Below, piece by piece: positions 54,333 to 63,856 of a DNA stretch of 64,000 nucleotides (its first letter is position 1; each line of letters opens with the position of its first letter). The notes below the pieces were generated by a model. That model saw only the letters and a program-made list of their open reading frames with translations, had not been told where the DNA came from and ran no database searches. This stretch comes from Bacteroidota bacterium (GTDB lineage Bacteria > Bacteroidota > Bacteroidia > Chitinophagales > Chitinophagaceae). The stretch lies in the NCBI GenBank assembly GCA_005882315.1, contig VBAR01000005.1, forward strand, positions 1-64,000. Reading direction: 5' to 3'. Made by a program: the position numbers and the translations under genes.

Positions 54333-56600
54333 ATGGTATTCGATCTCGATCTTATCAAAAAAGCTTATAGTGAAATGCCGGCCAAAATAGATGCTGCCCG
54401 CAAAGCATTGGGCCGCCCTCTTACATTGTCAGAAAAAATTCTATTTTCTCATCTTTGGAAAGACCTGGCAGTAACAGATTTTGAAAGAGGGAAAGCCTAT
54501 GTTGATTTTGCACCTGATAGAGTAGCTATGCAGGATGCAACGGCACAAATGGCATTATTACAGTTTGATACGACTGGTCGTAAAAGAGTTGCAGTGCCAT
54601 CAACAGTCCATTGCGATCACCTTATACAGGCTAAGATCGGTGCTAAAAAGGATCTTGCCCTGGCTATAGAAACAAATCGTGAAGTATATGATTTTCTTGG
54701 TTCCATTTCCAACAAATATGGAATTGGTTTCTGGAAAGCAGGGGCTGGTATTATTCACCAGGTTGTATTGGAAAACTATGCATTCCCGGGTGGAATGATG
54801 ATCGGTACCGACAGTCACACTGTTAATGCAGGCGGTTTAGGAATGATTGCAATTGGTGTTGGCGGTGCCGATGCATGTGATGTGATGGCGGGCCTTAGCT
54901 GGGAGTTATTAATGCCGAAATTAATAGGGGTGAAGCTTACAGGCAAAATGAGTGGATGGACTTCTGCTAAAGATGTAATTCTTAAAGTAGCAGGTATCCT
55001 TACAGTAAAAGGAGGTACAAATGCAATTGTTGAATATTTCGGTGAAGGAGCTGAAAGCATGAGTTGTACAGGTAAAGGAACTATTTGTAATATGGGTGCA
55101 GAGATTGGCGCAACGACATCTACTTTCGGGTATGATGAAAGTATGAACCGTTACCTGAAAGCAACAGGCCGAGCAGAAGTTGCTGCTGCTGCTGATAAAA
55201 TAAAAGATTATCTGACCGGTGATGCAGAAGTATATGCTAACCCGGAAAAATATTTTGACCGTGTAATAGAAATAAACCTTGATGAATTGGAGCCGTATAT
55301 TAACGGACCATTTACTCCCGATCTCGCAACGCCTATTTCACAGATAGCAAAAGCCGTGAAGGAAAATGGCTGGCCTGAAAAACTGGAAGTAGCATTGATC
55401 GGAAGTTGCACCAATTCTTCTTATGAAGATATCAGCCGTTCGGCTTCTATTGTAAAAGATGCGATGAATAAAGGATTAAAAACAAAATCTGAATTCACGA
55501 TTACTCCGGGAAGCGAACTGGTTCGTTTTACAATTGAAAGGGACGGGTTCATAAAACAGTTTGAAGATGCGGGAGGTGTTGTATTGGCAAATGCATGCGG
55601 CCCTTGTATTGGTCAGTGGGCACGACATATTGATGATCCTAATCGTAAGAACACAATCATCACATCTTTCAACAGGAATTTTGCAAAAAGAAATGATGGT
55701 CTTGCCAGCACACATGCATTCGTGGCATCACCTGAAATAGTAACAGCATTGGCAATGGCGGGAACTATTGCTTTTAATCCGCTTACTGATAAACTGAAAA
55801 ATGAAAAAGGCGAGGAAGTGATGCTTGCTGAGCCAACCGGGTTTGAATTACCTCCAAAAGGATTTGATGTGGAAGATGCAGGCTACCAGGCACCGGCTGA
55901 AGATGGAAGTAAAGTATCTGTGAAAGTAAGCCCCGACAGCAAACGCTTACAATTACTTTATCCTTTTGCAGCCTGGGAAGGGATTGATATAAAAGGATTG
56001 AAACTGCTTATTAAAGCAAAAGGAAAATGTACAACTGATCATATAAGTATGGCAGGACCATGGTTAAAGTTCCGTGGTCACCTCGATAATATCAGTAATA
56101 ACATGCTGATTGGTGCAGTTAATTTTTTTAATGAAAAAACTGACACGGTAAAGAATCAGGTTACAGGGGAGTATGGTCCCGTTCCTGCGACACAACGTGT
56201 CTATAAAGCTGCAGGTATTGGAACAATCGTAATAGGAGATGAGAACTACGGTGAAGGTTCCTCAAGAGAACATGCAGCGATGGAACCACGTCATTTAGGT
56301 GTTCGTGTAGTAATGGTTAAATCTTTTGCCCGCATACACGAAACCAATCTGAAAAAACAAGGTATGTTGGCACTCACATTTGCCGATAAAGCTGATTACG
56401 ATAAAATTCTTGAAGACGATACTATTGATATCGAAGGCTTGGTAACTTTTAGACCTGGTAAACTATTGCAGGTAGTACTCAATCATGCGGATGGAAGCAG
56501 TGAAACTATTCAAGCTAATCATTCTTATAATGCTCAGCAGATCGAATGGTTTAAGGCTGGTGGTGCATTGAATGTGATACGTTCTTCGCAGATTGTGTAA
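54333..56600 (+). CDS. Aconitate hydratase
   Basis: A 755-residue TCA-cycle enzyme converting citrate to isocitrate. The [4Fe-4S] ligands are Cys359 (GSCTNSS), Cys422 and Cys425 ([10 protein letters not shown]); substrate residues such as TDSHT and [12 protein letters not shown] are present, and the swivelling domain has [22 protein letters not shown]. It resembles mitochondrial-type aconitase more than AcnB. The start is ATG 54333 ([16 protein letters not shown]); the 35 residues upstream in frame translate the inverted-repeat leader and are rejected. Confidence 0.95.
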   Translation: MVFDLDLIKKAYSEMPAKIDAARKALGRPLTLSEKILFSHLWKDLAVTDFERGKAYVDFAPDRVAMQDATAQMALLQFDTTGRKRVAVPSTVHCDHLIQAKIGAKKDLALAIETNREVYDFLGSISNKYGIGFWKAGAGIIHQVVLENYAFPGGMMIGTDSHTVNAGGLGMIAIGVGGADACDVMAGLSWELLMPKLIGVKLTGKMSGWTSAKDVILKVAGILTVKGGTNAIVEYFGEGAESMSCTGKGTICNMGAEIGATTSTFGYDESMNRYLKATGRAEVAAAADKIKDYLTGDAEVYANPEKYFDRVIEINLDELEPYINGPFTPDLATPISQIAKAVKENGWPEKLEVALIGSCTNSSYEDISRSASIVKDAMNKGLKTKSEFTITPGSELVRFTIERDGFIKQFEDAGGVVLANACGPCIGQWARHIDDPNRKNTIITSFNRNFAKRNDGLASTHAFVASPEIVTALAMAGTIAFNPLTDKLKNEKGEEVMLAEPTGFELPPKGFDVEDAGYQAPAEDGSKVSVKVSPDSKRLQLLYPFAAWEGIDIKGLKLLIKAKGKCTTDHISMAGPWLKFRGHLDNISNNMLIGAVNFFNEKTDTVKNQVTGEYGPVPATQRVYKAAGIGTIVIGDENYGEGSSREHAAMEPRHLGVRVVMVKSFARIHETNLKKQGMLALTFADKADYDKILEDDTIDIEGLVTFRPGKLLQVVLNHADGSSETIQANHSYNAQQIEWFKAGGALNVIRSSQIV

Positions 56601-56627
56601 GAGAAATAATACTTATATGTTTTTTTC

Positions 56628-56658
56628 AAAGTCCTGTTGAAAGTAACAGGACTTTTTT
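56628..56658 (+). terminator. Terminator of the aconitase gene
   Basis: AAAGTCCTGTT/AACAGGACTTT perfect 11-bp stem with a 6-nt loop and a T-tract. The stem is symmetric and touches the stop codon of the convergent gene, so it may serve both directions. Confidence 0.9.
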
Positions 56659-57346
56659 ATGTTTTTTCTTCATTGGCTTCCAGCAAAGCTGCATCATAAG
56701 GAAACCATCCCTGCCGTTCAGGGATATAAATTTCTGCAGCATTACTATCCACAAATAATTTATAATCGAAGCGGGGATAATTGTGAACGATATAACCAGG
56801 ATAATACAGTTTTTTTTCAGCCTGTAAAGCATATTGGATCTTTATAAGCATCAGGTATTTGCCCAGGCTGAATTTTTTATAATCCGGATGATAAAAATTC
56901 ATGATACCCGCAATGCTTTCGTGACCTTTATCAAATACACCTGCAGCAACTAATACACCATTATCTCTTACTTCAACAAGATGAGTATCGAATACATTGA
57001 TAGGTTGATCGCCATGAAGCCAGTAATGAATCGATTGCGCTGCTTCAAAATCAATATGTGTTTTATACAGTGAATAAAGCTGCTCAAGTTCTTCTGAAAG
57101 TTCAAATGGACGAATAGTGACGTGAAATTGTGAGTTTAGTTTGATCAATCGTTTGATAGATTTCCCCAGCTTCAGTTTTTGCAGATCATACCTGAACCAA
57201 TAAACCCTGTAAACCTCATCACGCAAAGAAATAAAATGAGTGGTGAAAATACTTTGCCCCATACGGTACCACCCTCTGGCAAGAAAAGCATCCAGCTCTT
57301 CGCCGGTTAACTGCTCAGGGTAATAAACATAGTTTTCATGCAGCAT
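56657..57346 (-). CDS. Arginyl-tRNA-protein transferase-like (ATE/Bpt) protein
   Basis: A 229-residue protein resembling bacterial ATE-type aminoacyl-tRNA-protein transferases of the N-degron pathway. Marks are: MLHENYVYYPEQLTGEELDAFLARGWYRMGQ, EVYRVYWFRYDL, HVTIRPFELSEELEQLY, and the strongly ATE-like end MNFYHPDYKKFSLGKYLMLIKIQYA...YYPGYIVHNYPRFDYK. The CxxC-type zinc or iron-sulfur motif near the N-terminus of classical ATE1 is not visible. A GNAT-fold alternative is possible. Transcription is from its own -7 box, 18 nt upstream. Confidence 0.72.
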   Translation of the reverse strand: MLHENYVYYPEQLTGEELDAFLARGWYRMGQSIFTTHFISLRDEVYRVYWFRYDLQKLKLGKSIKRLIKLNSQFHVTIRPFELSEELEQLYSLYKTHIDFEAAQSIHYWLHGDQPINVFDTHLVEVRDNGVLVAAGVFDKGHESIAGIMNFYHPDYKKFSLGKYLMLIKIQYALQAEKKLYYPGYIVHNYPRFDYKLFVDSNAAEIYIPERQGWFPYDAALLEANEEKT

Positions 57347-57364
57347 GTACCACTATTATTTCAA

Positions 57365-57372
57365 CAAAGCTA
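57365..57372 (-). promoter_or_regulatory. -7 promoter box of the ATE-like gene
   Basis: Minus-strand TAGCTTTG (full match), 18 nt before the ATG. Confidence 0.5.
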
Positions 57373-57413
57373 TCAGCTATATTTACAATTCTTAGGATAT
57401 AATATGATTTTTT

Positions 57414-57647
57414 TCAGAACTGTTTACTAAAATGGCTTACTCCAAAGTTGATAAGGTCAAAAAGAAGGCTGCCTCCTGTTTTTTTATTTGTAAAAGCCTC
57501 CAGTTTATGCTCAATAAGGTTGCGGGGTGATAGATCTTCTTTTAATTCTTTCCAGTCGCGGCGGATCTGTTTTTCCAGCTCCAATTGTTTTACCCTGAGC
57601 CGGAGTTTTTCAGTCTCTAAATTTCTTATATTTTTATTTTTCTTCAT
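57414..57647 (-). CDS. Small basic coiled-coil protein in the YtxH/holin operon
   Basis: A 77-residue hydrophilic protein: MKKNKNIRNLETEKLRLRVKQLELEKQIRRDWKELKEDL is a probable coiled coil, followed by the conserved-looking SPRNLIEHKLEAF and GGSLLFDLINFGVSHF. No named family. The ATG is chosen over an upstream in-frame TTG. It overlaps the stop of the holin-like gene by 14 nt, so it is the third gene of the operon. Confidence 0.7.
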   Translation of the reverse strand: MKKNKNIRNLETEKLRLRVKQLELEKQIRRDWKELKEDLSPRNLIEHKLEAFTNKKTGGSLLFDLINFGVSHFSKQF

Positions 57648-58002
57648 CCTTTTCTTCTTCCTTTTCAAATAAGGCTTTTACCAATGCATTCATGATCGGT
57701 ACCCCGATCAGCTTATCTTTTAAAATCCATATAAATATTCCAAAAAATAAAATTATTCCAGCCATGATTAGAAAGCCAAGCCACATATTATCCAATTGCT
57801 GACCAATAGCAATGGCGCCAGCAACACTTGCTAATACTAAAAATAAAAAAAACACCAGCGCTGCCATCAGTAAGGCAATCATCAGAGCGGCCACTTTCGA
57901 AATTTTTTCCGCTACTGATAATTTTACCTGTGCAACCCTGGTGTTTACATACTCCCTGAGCCGGTCAACCAATGATTCGATCTTTTTGAATTCTTCTGAC
58001 AT
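57634..58002 (-). CDS. Phage-holin-family (DUF1469, Holin-X) membrane protein
   Basis: A 122-residue protein with an amphipathic N-terminal helix (~1-40) and two membrane helices (AALMIALLMAALVFFLFLVL and MWLGFLIMAGIILFFGIFIW), ending in an acidic/basic tail. DUF1469 members are called holin-like, but here it sits in a YtxH operon typical of an envelope-stress module, not in a prophage. Second gene of the operon. Confidence 0.85.
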   Translation of the reverse strand: MSEEFKKIESLVDRLREYVNTRVAQVKLSVAEKISKVAALMIALLMAALVFFLFLVLASVAGAIAIGQQLDNMWLGFLIMAGIILFFGIFIWILKDKLIGVPIMNALVKALFEKEEEKDEEK

Positions 58003-58028
58003 AATTTTGTCGTTAGAATTTTAATTTA

Positions 58029-58250
58029 CTAAACTTCTTCCATTTCACCATTCACTTTGCTCAATTCTTCTTCCAGCTTTTCTTTACCCAATTTTACTTT
58101 GCGGGTAATTTTATCCGCAAGTTTTTTGCCAGTGTCTGAAATTTTTTTTCTTGTTTCAGAACCTTTGTCAGGTGCAAATAAAACGCCCAGTATACCACCA
58201 ATTGCAAGACCAGCTCCCATGGCAATCAGGATTTTAGATGTGTTTTTCAT
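58029..58250 (-). CDS. YtxH-domain protein
   Basis: A 73-residue protein with one hydrophobic helix (ILIAMGAGLAIGGILGVLFAP) followed by a charged helical tail (KGSETRKKISDTGKKLADKITRKVKLGKEKLEEEL). YtxH domains are associated with general stress and envelope maintenance; molecular role unknown. First gene of the operon with the holin-like and coiled-coil genes; a consensus -7 box lies ~42 nt upstream. Confidence 0.87.
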   Translation of the reverse strand: MKNTSKILIAMGAGLAIGGILGVLFAPDKGSETRKKISDTGKKLADKITRKVKLGKEKLEEELSKVNGEMEEV

Positions 58251-58254
58251 AATT

Positions 58255-58313
58255 GTCTATTTAAAATGTTATTGTTTTAATTTCTTCATTTCAAATTTAA
58301 CCTGTAAATAGAC
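58255..58313. promoter_or_regulatory. YtxH-operon promoter flanked by inverted repeat
   Basis: Minus-strand TAAATTTG -7 box (58292-58299) lies between GTCTATTT (58255-58262) and AAATAGAC (58306-58313), perfect 8-bp arms 43 nt apart. The arms could be regulator half-sites; that is inference. Confidence 0.45.
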
Positions 58314-58406
58314 GAAATAGTATGACCCAGCGCAGATATGAAATTGAGAGTTATCAGGATGGAATTAAAGAATATCCGGCTCGGAATAAAGTTTCAGATT
58401 AAGGGA

Positions 58407-59696
58407 TCAGTTATCAGCATCTTTTATTGCCGGACGGTTGTCTTCCTTTCTTTTTTCATAGTGCATATTAAACTGTGAAAGATCTGGGACATTTTTTCGG
58501 GGTCGATTCAATTCATATTTATAGATCGTTTGTCCCAGCTTGTACAGAAAAGGCCAACCGATTGTTTCATAATCATATTTATTATCATTCAACACTCCGT
58601 CACTGTTTACATAAATGATTGCAGTAAGCATGAATTCAACTTTGTTTTTAAAATCCACTACATACGAAACATCCGTGAGGCAGCCGTAGGCCCAGCCTAC
58701 CTTATTAAACACACGGACATAGTCGGGCATATTGTGTCCGCCTTCTTTGAAAAAGAATTTTACATAGCTGTCGTAATAAGTACTGGTATCATATTTAGGA
58801 TAACTTGTTTCAGAAGGATATTGTGAGAGATAACGGTACAAAAAATTATAATCGTCTTTGGATAAATAAAATCGTTGCTTTTCAGGAACTGATTTAGGAA
58901 ATAAAACAGATTGCAATAGTTGTTGCAGATGATGAACAGTAACATTATTAGCTGTTGTAAAATCAATGGGTCCATTGATCAGGCTATCCTCAGCATTTAG
59001 ATAAGCATTTCCCATTTTATTTATATGACTAAAATCAAATGAATCTGTGTTGAATGCCATTGCCTGACGGTAGATCGTCGAACCATCCTCGTTTATAAAA
59101 CTTATTGGATTAGTGTGCCGGTTTTCATCAGCATTCATTCGCATAAACCGCCGGGTAATCCGCAGGTCAGGATACCCCATATTATTCAGGCGTCGGTTAA
59201 TAGTTTCCTGCCCGATAAACTCATACATACGGTTATAAGCATCATTGTCACTTACCAGGAATGCCTTGCGAATGAATTGTGCAATAGATGGCAATCCATT
59301 TTTAGCTGTGCTATCCTTATATAAAACTGTTTGTTTTGAATATCCGCTGTCAAATCGCATAGCTGTGTATTTATTTACACCTGCATTCTTGAGTAAGTTT
59401 ATTTTTTCAAGAGATAGAAAAGCAAGTGGCATTTTCACAGTTGAAGCAGGATTAAAATACTGCAATGAATCATAATTGTAATAATAGTTTTTAAAAGAAG
59501 GCTTGTTTTTTTTATCCCTGTTTATCTCGGTATAGATAATCTGATACCGGTAAATATCAGGGTTCTTTAATACAGATTGCAACAAACTATCAGGTTCAGC
59601 CGCTAAAATATTTTTAAGTAATGCATCTGTTTTTGGTTGTGCATGTACACCGGATGAAACAAGAAGGAGTGAGATGATAAGATATTTTGTTAGCAT
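58407..59696 (-). CDS. Secreted class A beta-lactamase-like serine hydrolase
   Basis: A 429-residue exported protein with signal MLTKYLIISLLLVSSGVHAQ. Motifs of the serine beta-lactamase/DD-peptidase fold are present: S85-x-x-K88 (STVK), S149-D150-N151 (SDN) and K332-V333-G334 in place of KTG. No omega-loop Glu166-type motif is obvious, so real beta-lactamase activity is doubtful; the family in Bacteroidota is annotated as class A beta-lactamase-related serine hydrolase. A peptidoglycan or peptide hydrolase role is possible. No regulator is adjacent. Confidence 0.82.
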   Translation of the reverse strand: MLTKYLIISLLLVSSGVHAQPKTDALLKNILAAEPDSLLQSVLKNPDIYRYQIIYTEINRDKKNKPSFKNYYYNYDSLQYFNPASTVKMPLAFLSLEKINLLKNAGVNKYTAMRFDSGYSKQTVLYKDSTAKNGLPSIAQFIRKAFLVSDNDAYNRMYEFIGQETINRRLNNMGYPDLRITRRFMRMNADENRHTNPISFINEDGSTIYRQAMAFNTDSFDFSHINKMGNAYLNAEDSLINGPIDFTTANNVTVHHLQQLLQSVLFPKSVPEKQRFYLSKDDYNFLYRYLSQYPSETSYPKYDTSTYYDSYVKFFFKEGGHNMPDYVRVFNKVGWAYGCLTDVSYVVDFKNKVEFMLTAIIYVNSDGVLNDNKYDYETIGWPFLYKLGQTIYKYELNRPRKNVPDLSQFNMHYEKRKEDNRPAIKDADN

Positions 59697-59745
59697 ATTG
59701 ATGAAGATAATAATTCATATCACCCGGATGAAAAGAATTTGAAAT

Positions 59746-59768
59746 AAAAAAGCCACCCGAGGGTGGCT
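59746..59768 (-). terminator. Terminator of the tricorn-like protease gene
   Basis: AGCCACC-CGAG-GGTGGCT (perfect stem), followed on the minus strand by TTTTTT; starts 6 nt past the stop. Confidence 0.88.
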
Positions 59769-59773
59769 CTAAT

Positions 59774-62700
59774 TTAAAATGCTTTTTTAAACTCAACAGG
59801 CGGTGCTTTCGGCCTTGTAAATCCTTTTGTCTTCATTTGTTCTTTTACTTCAGCAATTGCTTTTTCCAGTTGCGGATCAACACCTTTAGCCATTGAAGTC
59901 AGATCCTCCGGTACTTCAATATCCGGATCAACACCATGTCCTTCTTTGAACCAGGTTCCATCAGGATTATACATTCTGAATGTTGGCGCTGTAATGCTGC
60001 CGCCATCTATCAATCCGGGTACACCACTAATGCCAATTAAACCACCCCATGTTCTGGTACCAATCAATGGCCCTAATTTCTTTTTACGGAAATAATCAGG
60101 GAATGCATCACCACCAGAACCACTCCATCCATTCATCAGCATTACTTTGGGGCCAAAGTGTGCAAATGGCGGCCATGGCCATTCTTCACCATCACGAATA
60201 GACCAGAATGCAAGGGGCTCACGATTCAGTACCTCAATAAAACGATCCGGTATTTGTCCACCGCTATTAAAACGTTCATCAATTACCAATGCTTTTTTAT
60301 CCCATTGTGCATTGAATTGTCGCATCAGTTCATTCTGTCCATCTACGCCAGTGCTGGGTACATAGATATAACCAATATCACCATTGCTTGATTCTTCAAC
60401 TCGTTTACGGTTGCTTTCTATCCACGCAAGATTACGGAGACGGGCTTCATCACTCATCGTTTGTACAACTACCGTTTTTGCACCATCCCATGATGGTTTG
60501 CTGTTATAAGTTATTTCTACAGCTTTATTCGCTAATCCCTGGAATGCGGCAAAAGGTTCCTGTTCTGTAGTAAGTGGAATTCCATTTACGGCCAGAATAT
60601 AACTACCCTCTTTTACATCTACACCGGGTCTATCAAGTGGCGAACGTACTTCTGCATCCCATGCAGCAGTACGAATAATTTTATCGATCTTATAATAATT
60701 GCCTTCTGCTGCCCAATTAACGCCGAGATAACCAACAGGGTCACTCTTCGCCTGCTCTTCATCACCGCCGGAACGATAGGTATGTGATGAGTTTAGCTCA
60801 CCGATCATTTCTCCCAATACAAAATTTACTTCTTCGCGGCAAGTTGCTCCATCCAGCATTTTGAGGTAACGTTCTTTCACCAAATTCCAATCCACACCAT
60901 GCATGCCTGCATCGTAAAAGAAATCCCTTTCGAGTCTCCAGGTATCCATAAATAGTTGCTTCCATTCCTGAACAGGATTAACTGTCATTGTCATTTCATT
61001 GATGCGTAAAGGTTTTTCAAACTTTTGATTTTCTTCCGGCTTTATAACAGCCCATGTATTGGTATTACCACGGAGTGCCAGTATTTTTTTACCATCAGCA
61101 GCCAGCAAATAGCGGTTAGCCTCTTCAATAATTGTTTTCTCTTCTCTTTTTTCTATATCAAAATACTTAATTGCAGTCTTACCATCTGCTGCGCCTGTGT
61201 TGGGAAATGTTTGATAAATGATCTTTCCTTTGACTGAATTAATATTTCCATACACACCGGGCTTTACAGGCAGAATTGTAAGTCTTGATTCAAACCCGTC
61301 AAAGTCTATTTCGACCGGTGAAACTTTTGGTTTTGGGGTAGCTGCAACTGGTGCTGCATCTTTCTTTTTTGCAGTATCAACATTCTCTTCTGAAACTTTT
61401 ATTTCCACTTTATCATTCTTGGGGCTAAGCAATGATGGGGTGCTTTTCTTTAAACTTATGAATGCAGGTTGCCCGCTATTTGGATAAATAAAAGTATTAT
61501 CAATGCTGCTGTAACTAGGTTGAAAATTCTGATTGGTAAGCAGGAAAAGATATTTACCATCGGCATCAAAAGCAGGGGAACTGCAGTTGTAATACCCGCT
61601 TGTTGCCAGTTGAGTTTTCTTACTCTGCATATCATAAATGAAGATAGCGGTGTGATAATTTTCAAGGTCGCGGCTGTAAGTAAGCCAGCGGCTGTCAGGC
61701 GACCAGTCGCATCTGAAACCTTCCAGCTGACCATGGCTCATCCGTAAACCTTTATCAACATCATACGTTTGTGAAGTGCTGAAATCATACACTTTTATCC
61801 GCATTGCTTTATCAATAAATGCGATCTTCTTACTGTCGGGTGACCAGAATAAATTATAACGGAAGCCAGGTCCGTAGTTAGTCAGCTTCTTTGCTGAATT
61901 TTCTTTACTAGGATCCATTGTCCATAATTCATATTCGCCGGATTGGTCGCTCCAGTAAGCCAGTGTTGTTCCGTCAGGTGACCAGGCAGGATTTCGTTCT
62001 GCATAACCGGAAGAACGGGTGAGATTTTTTACAAAACCATTTTCAGCTGGCACAGAAAATATTTCACCTCTTGCTTCCACTAATACACGGTTACCATCAG
62101 CACTGATGCTTGCATGCTGAATCAATTTATCTACTGTTTCGTTACCGGGTTTCAAGCCAGCTTTATCGGTTACCACATTTATTTTTACTTCTTTGGCTTT
62201 TTGTGAAGTAAGATTGTACAAATACAGTTTGCCGCCGGCTTCATACACGATATCTTCTGGCCCGAGTGAAGGCCAGTGCACATCATAATCAGTGTATTTA
62301 GTCAGTTGTTCAAAAGTTTTTTTATTTACATCATAACGCCAAAGATTCATCCGCACTTCGGGGCCACGATCAGTAATGAAATAAATATGATTGCCATGCC
62401 ACATTGGTAATTCATCTGCAAAATCTGTTTTTGTTGAAATATTTTCTGAGCTGTTATCTTTCAGGTTGAAAATATGAATGTCTGCACTCAAACCTCCCTG
62501 GTAGCGTTTCCATGTTCTGAAAACCGTTGAACGGAAAGTAACCGCCATTTGTTTTCCATCAGGAGAATAGCTGCCGAACTCTGCATAAGCTAACTGCATT
62601 CTTTCCGCAGCGCCACCGGTAGATGAGATTGTAAAAAACTGGTTGAAACGTTCACGACCTGCTTCGCGACCTGATGCAAATAAAATGCGTTTGCCATCAG

Positions 62701-63046
62701 GTGCCCAATCAACAATACGATCGGGAAGGCCATGTTGTGTTAAACGCAGCGGCACACCACCATTTGCCGGCATCGAATACACATCAAGATTACCATCATA
62801 GTTACCGGAAAAAGCAATTGTTTTTCCGTCGGGAGAAAATTTAGGAAAACTTTCCACACCGGCTGGCGAACTTAGTTTAATTGCTGTACCGCCTTCTTTA
62901 GGAGCAATCCAGACATCGTTGGCATAAGTAAAAACAATTTGTGATTGCGATACATCCGGGAAGCGAAACAGGCCCGCATCTATCTGTGCAGATAATTGCA
63001 GGCAACCGAAACCCATTAACAGCGACACAAAAGATTTTTTTTTCAT
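59774..63046 (-). CDS. Secreted tricorn-like S41 peptidase
   Basis: A 1090-residue exported protein with signal MKKKSFVSLLMGFGCLQLSAQ. Domain order: two WD40/TolB-like beta-propellers (~25-560; repeats such as PKFSPDGKTIAFSGNYDGNLDVY and DWSPDSRWLTYSRDLENY), a helical core, a PDZ domain (~770-860), and the S41 catalytic domain with ALVIDERFNSGG and the nucleophile Ser in NGWSGSGGDAFP (~975). This is the tricorn protease plan; it should cut long peptides in the periplasm. The C-terminus is EFKKAF, like the two M1 peptidases. Followed directly by a terminator. Confidence 0.93.
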   Translation of the reverse strand: MKKKSFVSLLMGFGCLQLSAQIDAGLFRFPDVSQSQIVFTYANDVWIAPKEGGTAIKLSSPAGVESFPKFSPDGKTIAFSGNYDGNLDVYSMPANGGVPLRLTQHGLPDRIVDWAPDGKRILFASGREAGRERFNQFFTISSTGGAAERMQLAYAEFGSYSPDGKQMAVTFRSTVFRTWKRYQGGLSADIHIFNLKDNSSENISTKTDFADELPMWHGNHIYFITDRGPEVRMNLWRYDVNKKTFEQLTKYTDYDVHWPSLGPEDIVYEAGGKLYLYNLTSQKAKEVKINVVTDKAGLKPGNETVDKLIQHASISADGNRVLVEARGEIFSVPAENGFVKNLTRSSGYAERNPAWSPDGTTLAYWSDQSGEYELWTMDPSKENSAKKLTNYGPGFRYNLFWSPDSKKIAFIDKAMRIKVYDFSTSQTYDVDKGLRMSHGQLEGFRCDWSPDSRWLTYSRDLENYHTAIFIYDMQSKKTQLATSGYYNCSSPAFDADGKYLFLLTNQNFQPSYSSIDNTFIYPNSGQPAFISLKKSTPSLLSPKNDKVEIKVSEENVDTAKKKDAAPVAATPKPKVSPVEIDFDGFESRLTILPVKPGVYGNINSVKGKIIYQTFPNTGAADGKTAIKYFDIEKREEKTIIEEANRYLLAADGKKILALRGNTNTWAVIKPEENQKFEKPLRINEMTMTVNPVQEWKQLFMDTWRLERDFFYDAGMHGVDWNLVKERYLKMLDGATCREEVNFVLGEMIGELNSSHTYRSGGDEEQAKSDPVGYLGVNWAAEGNYYKIDKIIRTAAWDAEVRSPLDRPGVDVKEGSYILAVNGIPLTTEQEPFAAFQGLANKAVEITYNSKPSWDGAKTVVVQTMSDEARLRNLAWIESNRKRVEESSNGDIGYIYVPSTGVDGQNELMRQFNAQWDKKALVIDERFNSGGQIPDRFIEVLNREPLAFWSIRDGEEWPWPPFAHFGPKVMLMNGWSGSGGDAFPDYFRKKKLGPLIGTRTWGGLIGISGVPGLIDGGSITAPTFRMYNPDGTWFKEGHGVDPDIEVPEDLTSMAKGVDPQLEKAIAEVKEQMKTKGFTRPKAPPVEFKKAF

Positions 63047-63240
63047 GGTAATAGCAGTTTATTATTTGAAATGAAAAGAATAATTAAGGAACGGATAACT
63101 TTTTAACGAGAGAAGAAAACCTGGTGGTATGGCGGCTTTCATTTATCATTTAAAGGGAACTAAACTTAAGATTTTTTCAGAACAACAATCAAAAAAAATG
63201 ATGACCGGAAATTGTTGCATCGATAATTGGGTTAAAAACA

Positions 63241-63265
63241 AAAAGGGCATCTGTAAAAGATGCCC
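63241..63265 (-). terminator. Terminator of the SWIB-domain gene
   Basis: GGGCATCT-N5-AGATGCCC perfect 8-bp stem, followed on the minus strand by TTTTTG; 28 nt past the stop. The plus strand also has a T8 run further on. Confidence 0.8.
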
Positions 63266-63292
63266 GTAATTTTTTTTTGGAAAGCCTGTTTA

Positions 63293-63676
63293 TTAGCTCA
63301 GGTGTTTCGCCAGGTGCTTAGCCATATCAAACATAGATACCTGTGATTTACCACCGAAAATTGGTTTCAGTTTGTCATCAGCATTGATCATACGTCTGTT
63401 TGCTTTATCCTGCAAACCTTTTGCTTTAATGTAAACCCACATTTTCTTTACTACTTCAGTACGGGGTAATCCTGCACTGCCAACTACTGCTGCCAATGCT
63501 GCACTTGGAGTAAGTGGTCTCATGAAGGCAGGGTTAGGTTTACGAGCTGCTTTTTTCTTAGCTGGCTTCTTAGCTGCTTTTTTTGGAGCTGCCTTTTTTG
63601 GAGCTGCTTTTTTCTTAGCTGCTTTCTTAGCTGGTTTTTTTGCTGCGGGTTTTTTAGCTTTTTTCTTTGTTGCCAT
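63293..63676 (-). CDS. Histone-like protein with Lys/Ala tail and SWIB/MDM2 domain
   Basis: A 127-residue protein: residues 1-48 are low-complexity Lys/Ala/Pro repeats (KKAA, KKPAKK, APKKAA), similar to histone H1 tails, and residues ~50-127 form a SWIB/MDM2 domain (PLTPSAALAAVVGSAGLPRTEVVKKMWVYIKAKGLQDKANRRMINADDKLKPIFG). Such fusions occur in chlamydiae and Bacteroidota and are thought to compact or organise DNA. It probably binds nucleoid DNA. The repeat tail is prone to length variation. A consensus -7 box lies ~48 nt upstream of the ATG. Confidence 0.93.
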   Translation of the reverse strand: MATKKKAKKPAAKKPAKKAAKKKAAPKKAAPKKAAKKPAKKKAARKPNPAFMRPLTPSAALAAVVGSAGLPRTEVVKKMWVYIKAKGLQDKANRRMINADDKLKPIFGGKSQVSMFDMAKHLAKHLS

Positions 63677-63856
63677 AATGTTTTTAATTTAGAATTTTAA
63701 TGGATGTCATTATTTTTCTGGAATCAAATATAGAGTTTTTCACAATAGAGAAATATAATTCATAATTTTTCTTATCCTCATTCTCCCTCTGGAAAACCTG
63801 CTTTTGCAGGGTGCAAGCTATCGGTTGCCCTATGAGCTATGTTGAATATAGCTTTG
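63677..63856. other. Upstream region of the SWIB gene
   Basis: Holds the minus-strand -7 box TATATTTG (63725-63732) of the SWIB gene and a short hairpin CCTGC-TTTT-GCAGG (63797-63810). Nothing else recognised; the 324 nt from 63677 to the window end contain only these and the partial frame below. Confidence 0.6.

Noticed and set aside
57634-58002. Holin-like gene as a sign of a prophage
   Set aside because: Neighbours are YtxH and a coiled-coil protein; no phage structural, lysis or integrase genes are present.
58322-58402. Plus-strand 26-codon ORF beginning MTQRRYEIES
   Set aside because: Very short, no promoter box or ribosome-binding site, no recognisable motif; could be chance.
58407-59696. 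True antibiotic-resistance beta-lactamase
   Set aside because: SxxK, SDN and KVG are present, but no omega-loop Glu motif is seen and the protein is much longer than class A enzymes; resistance cannot be claimed.
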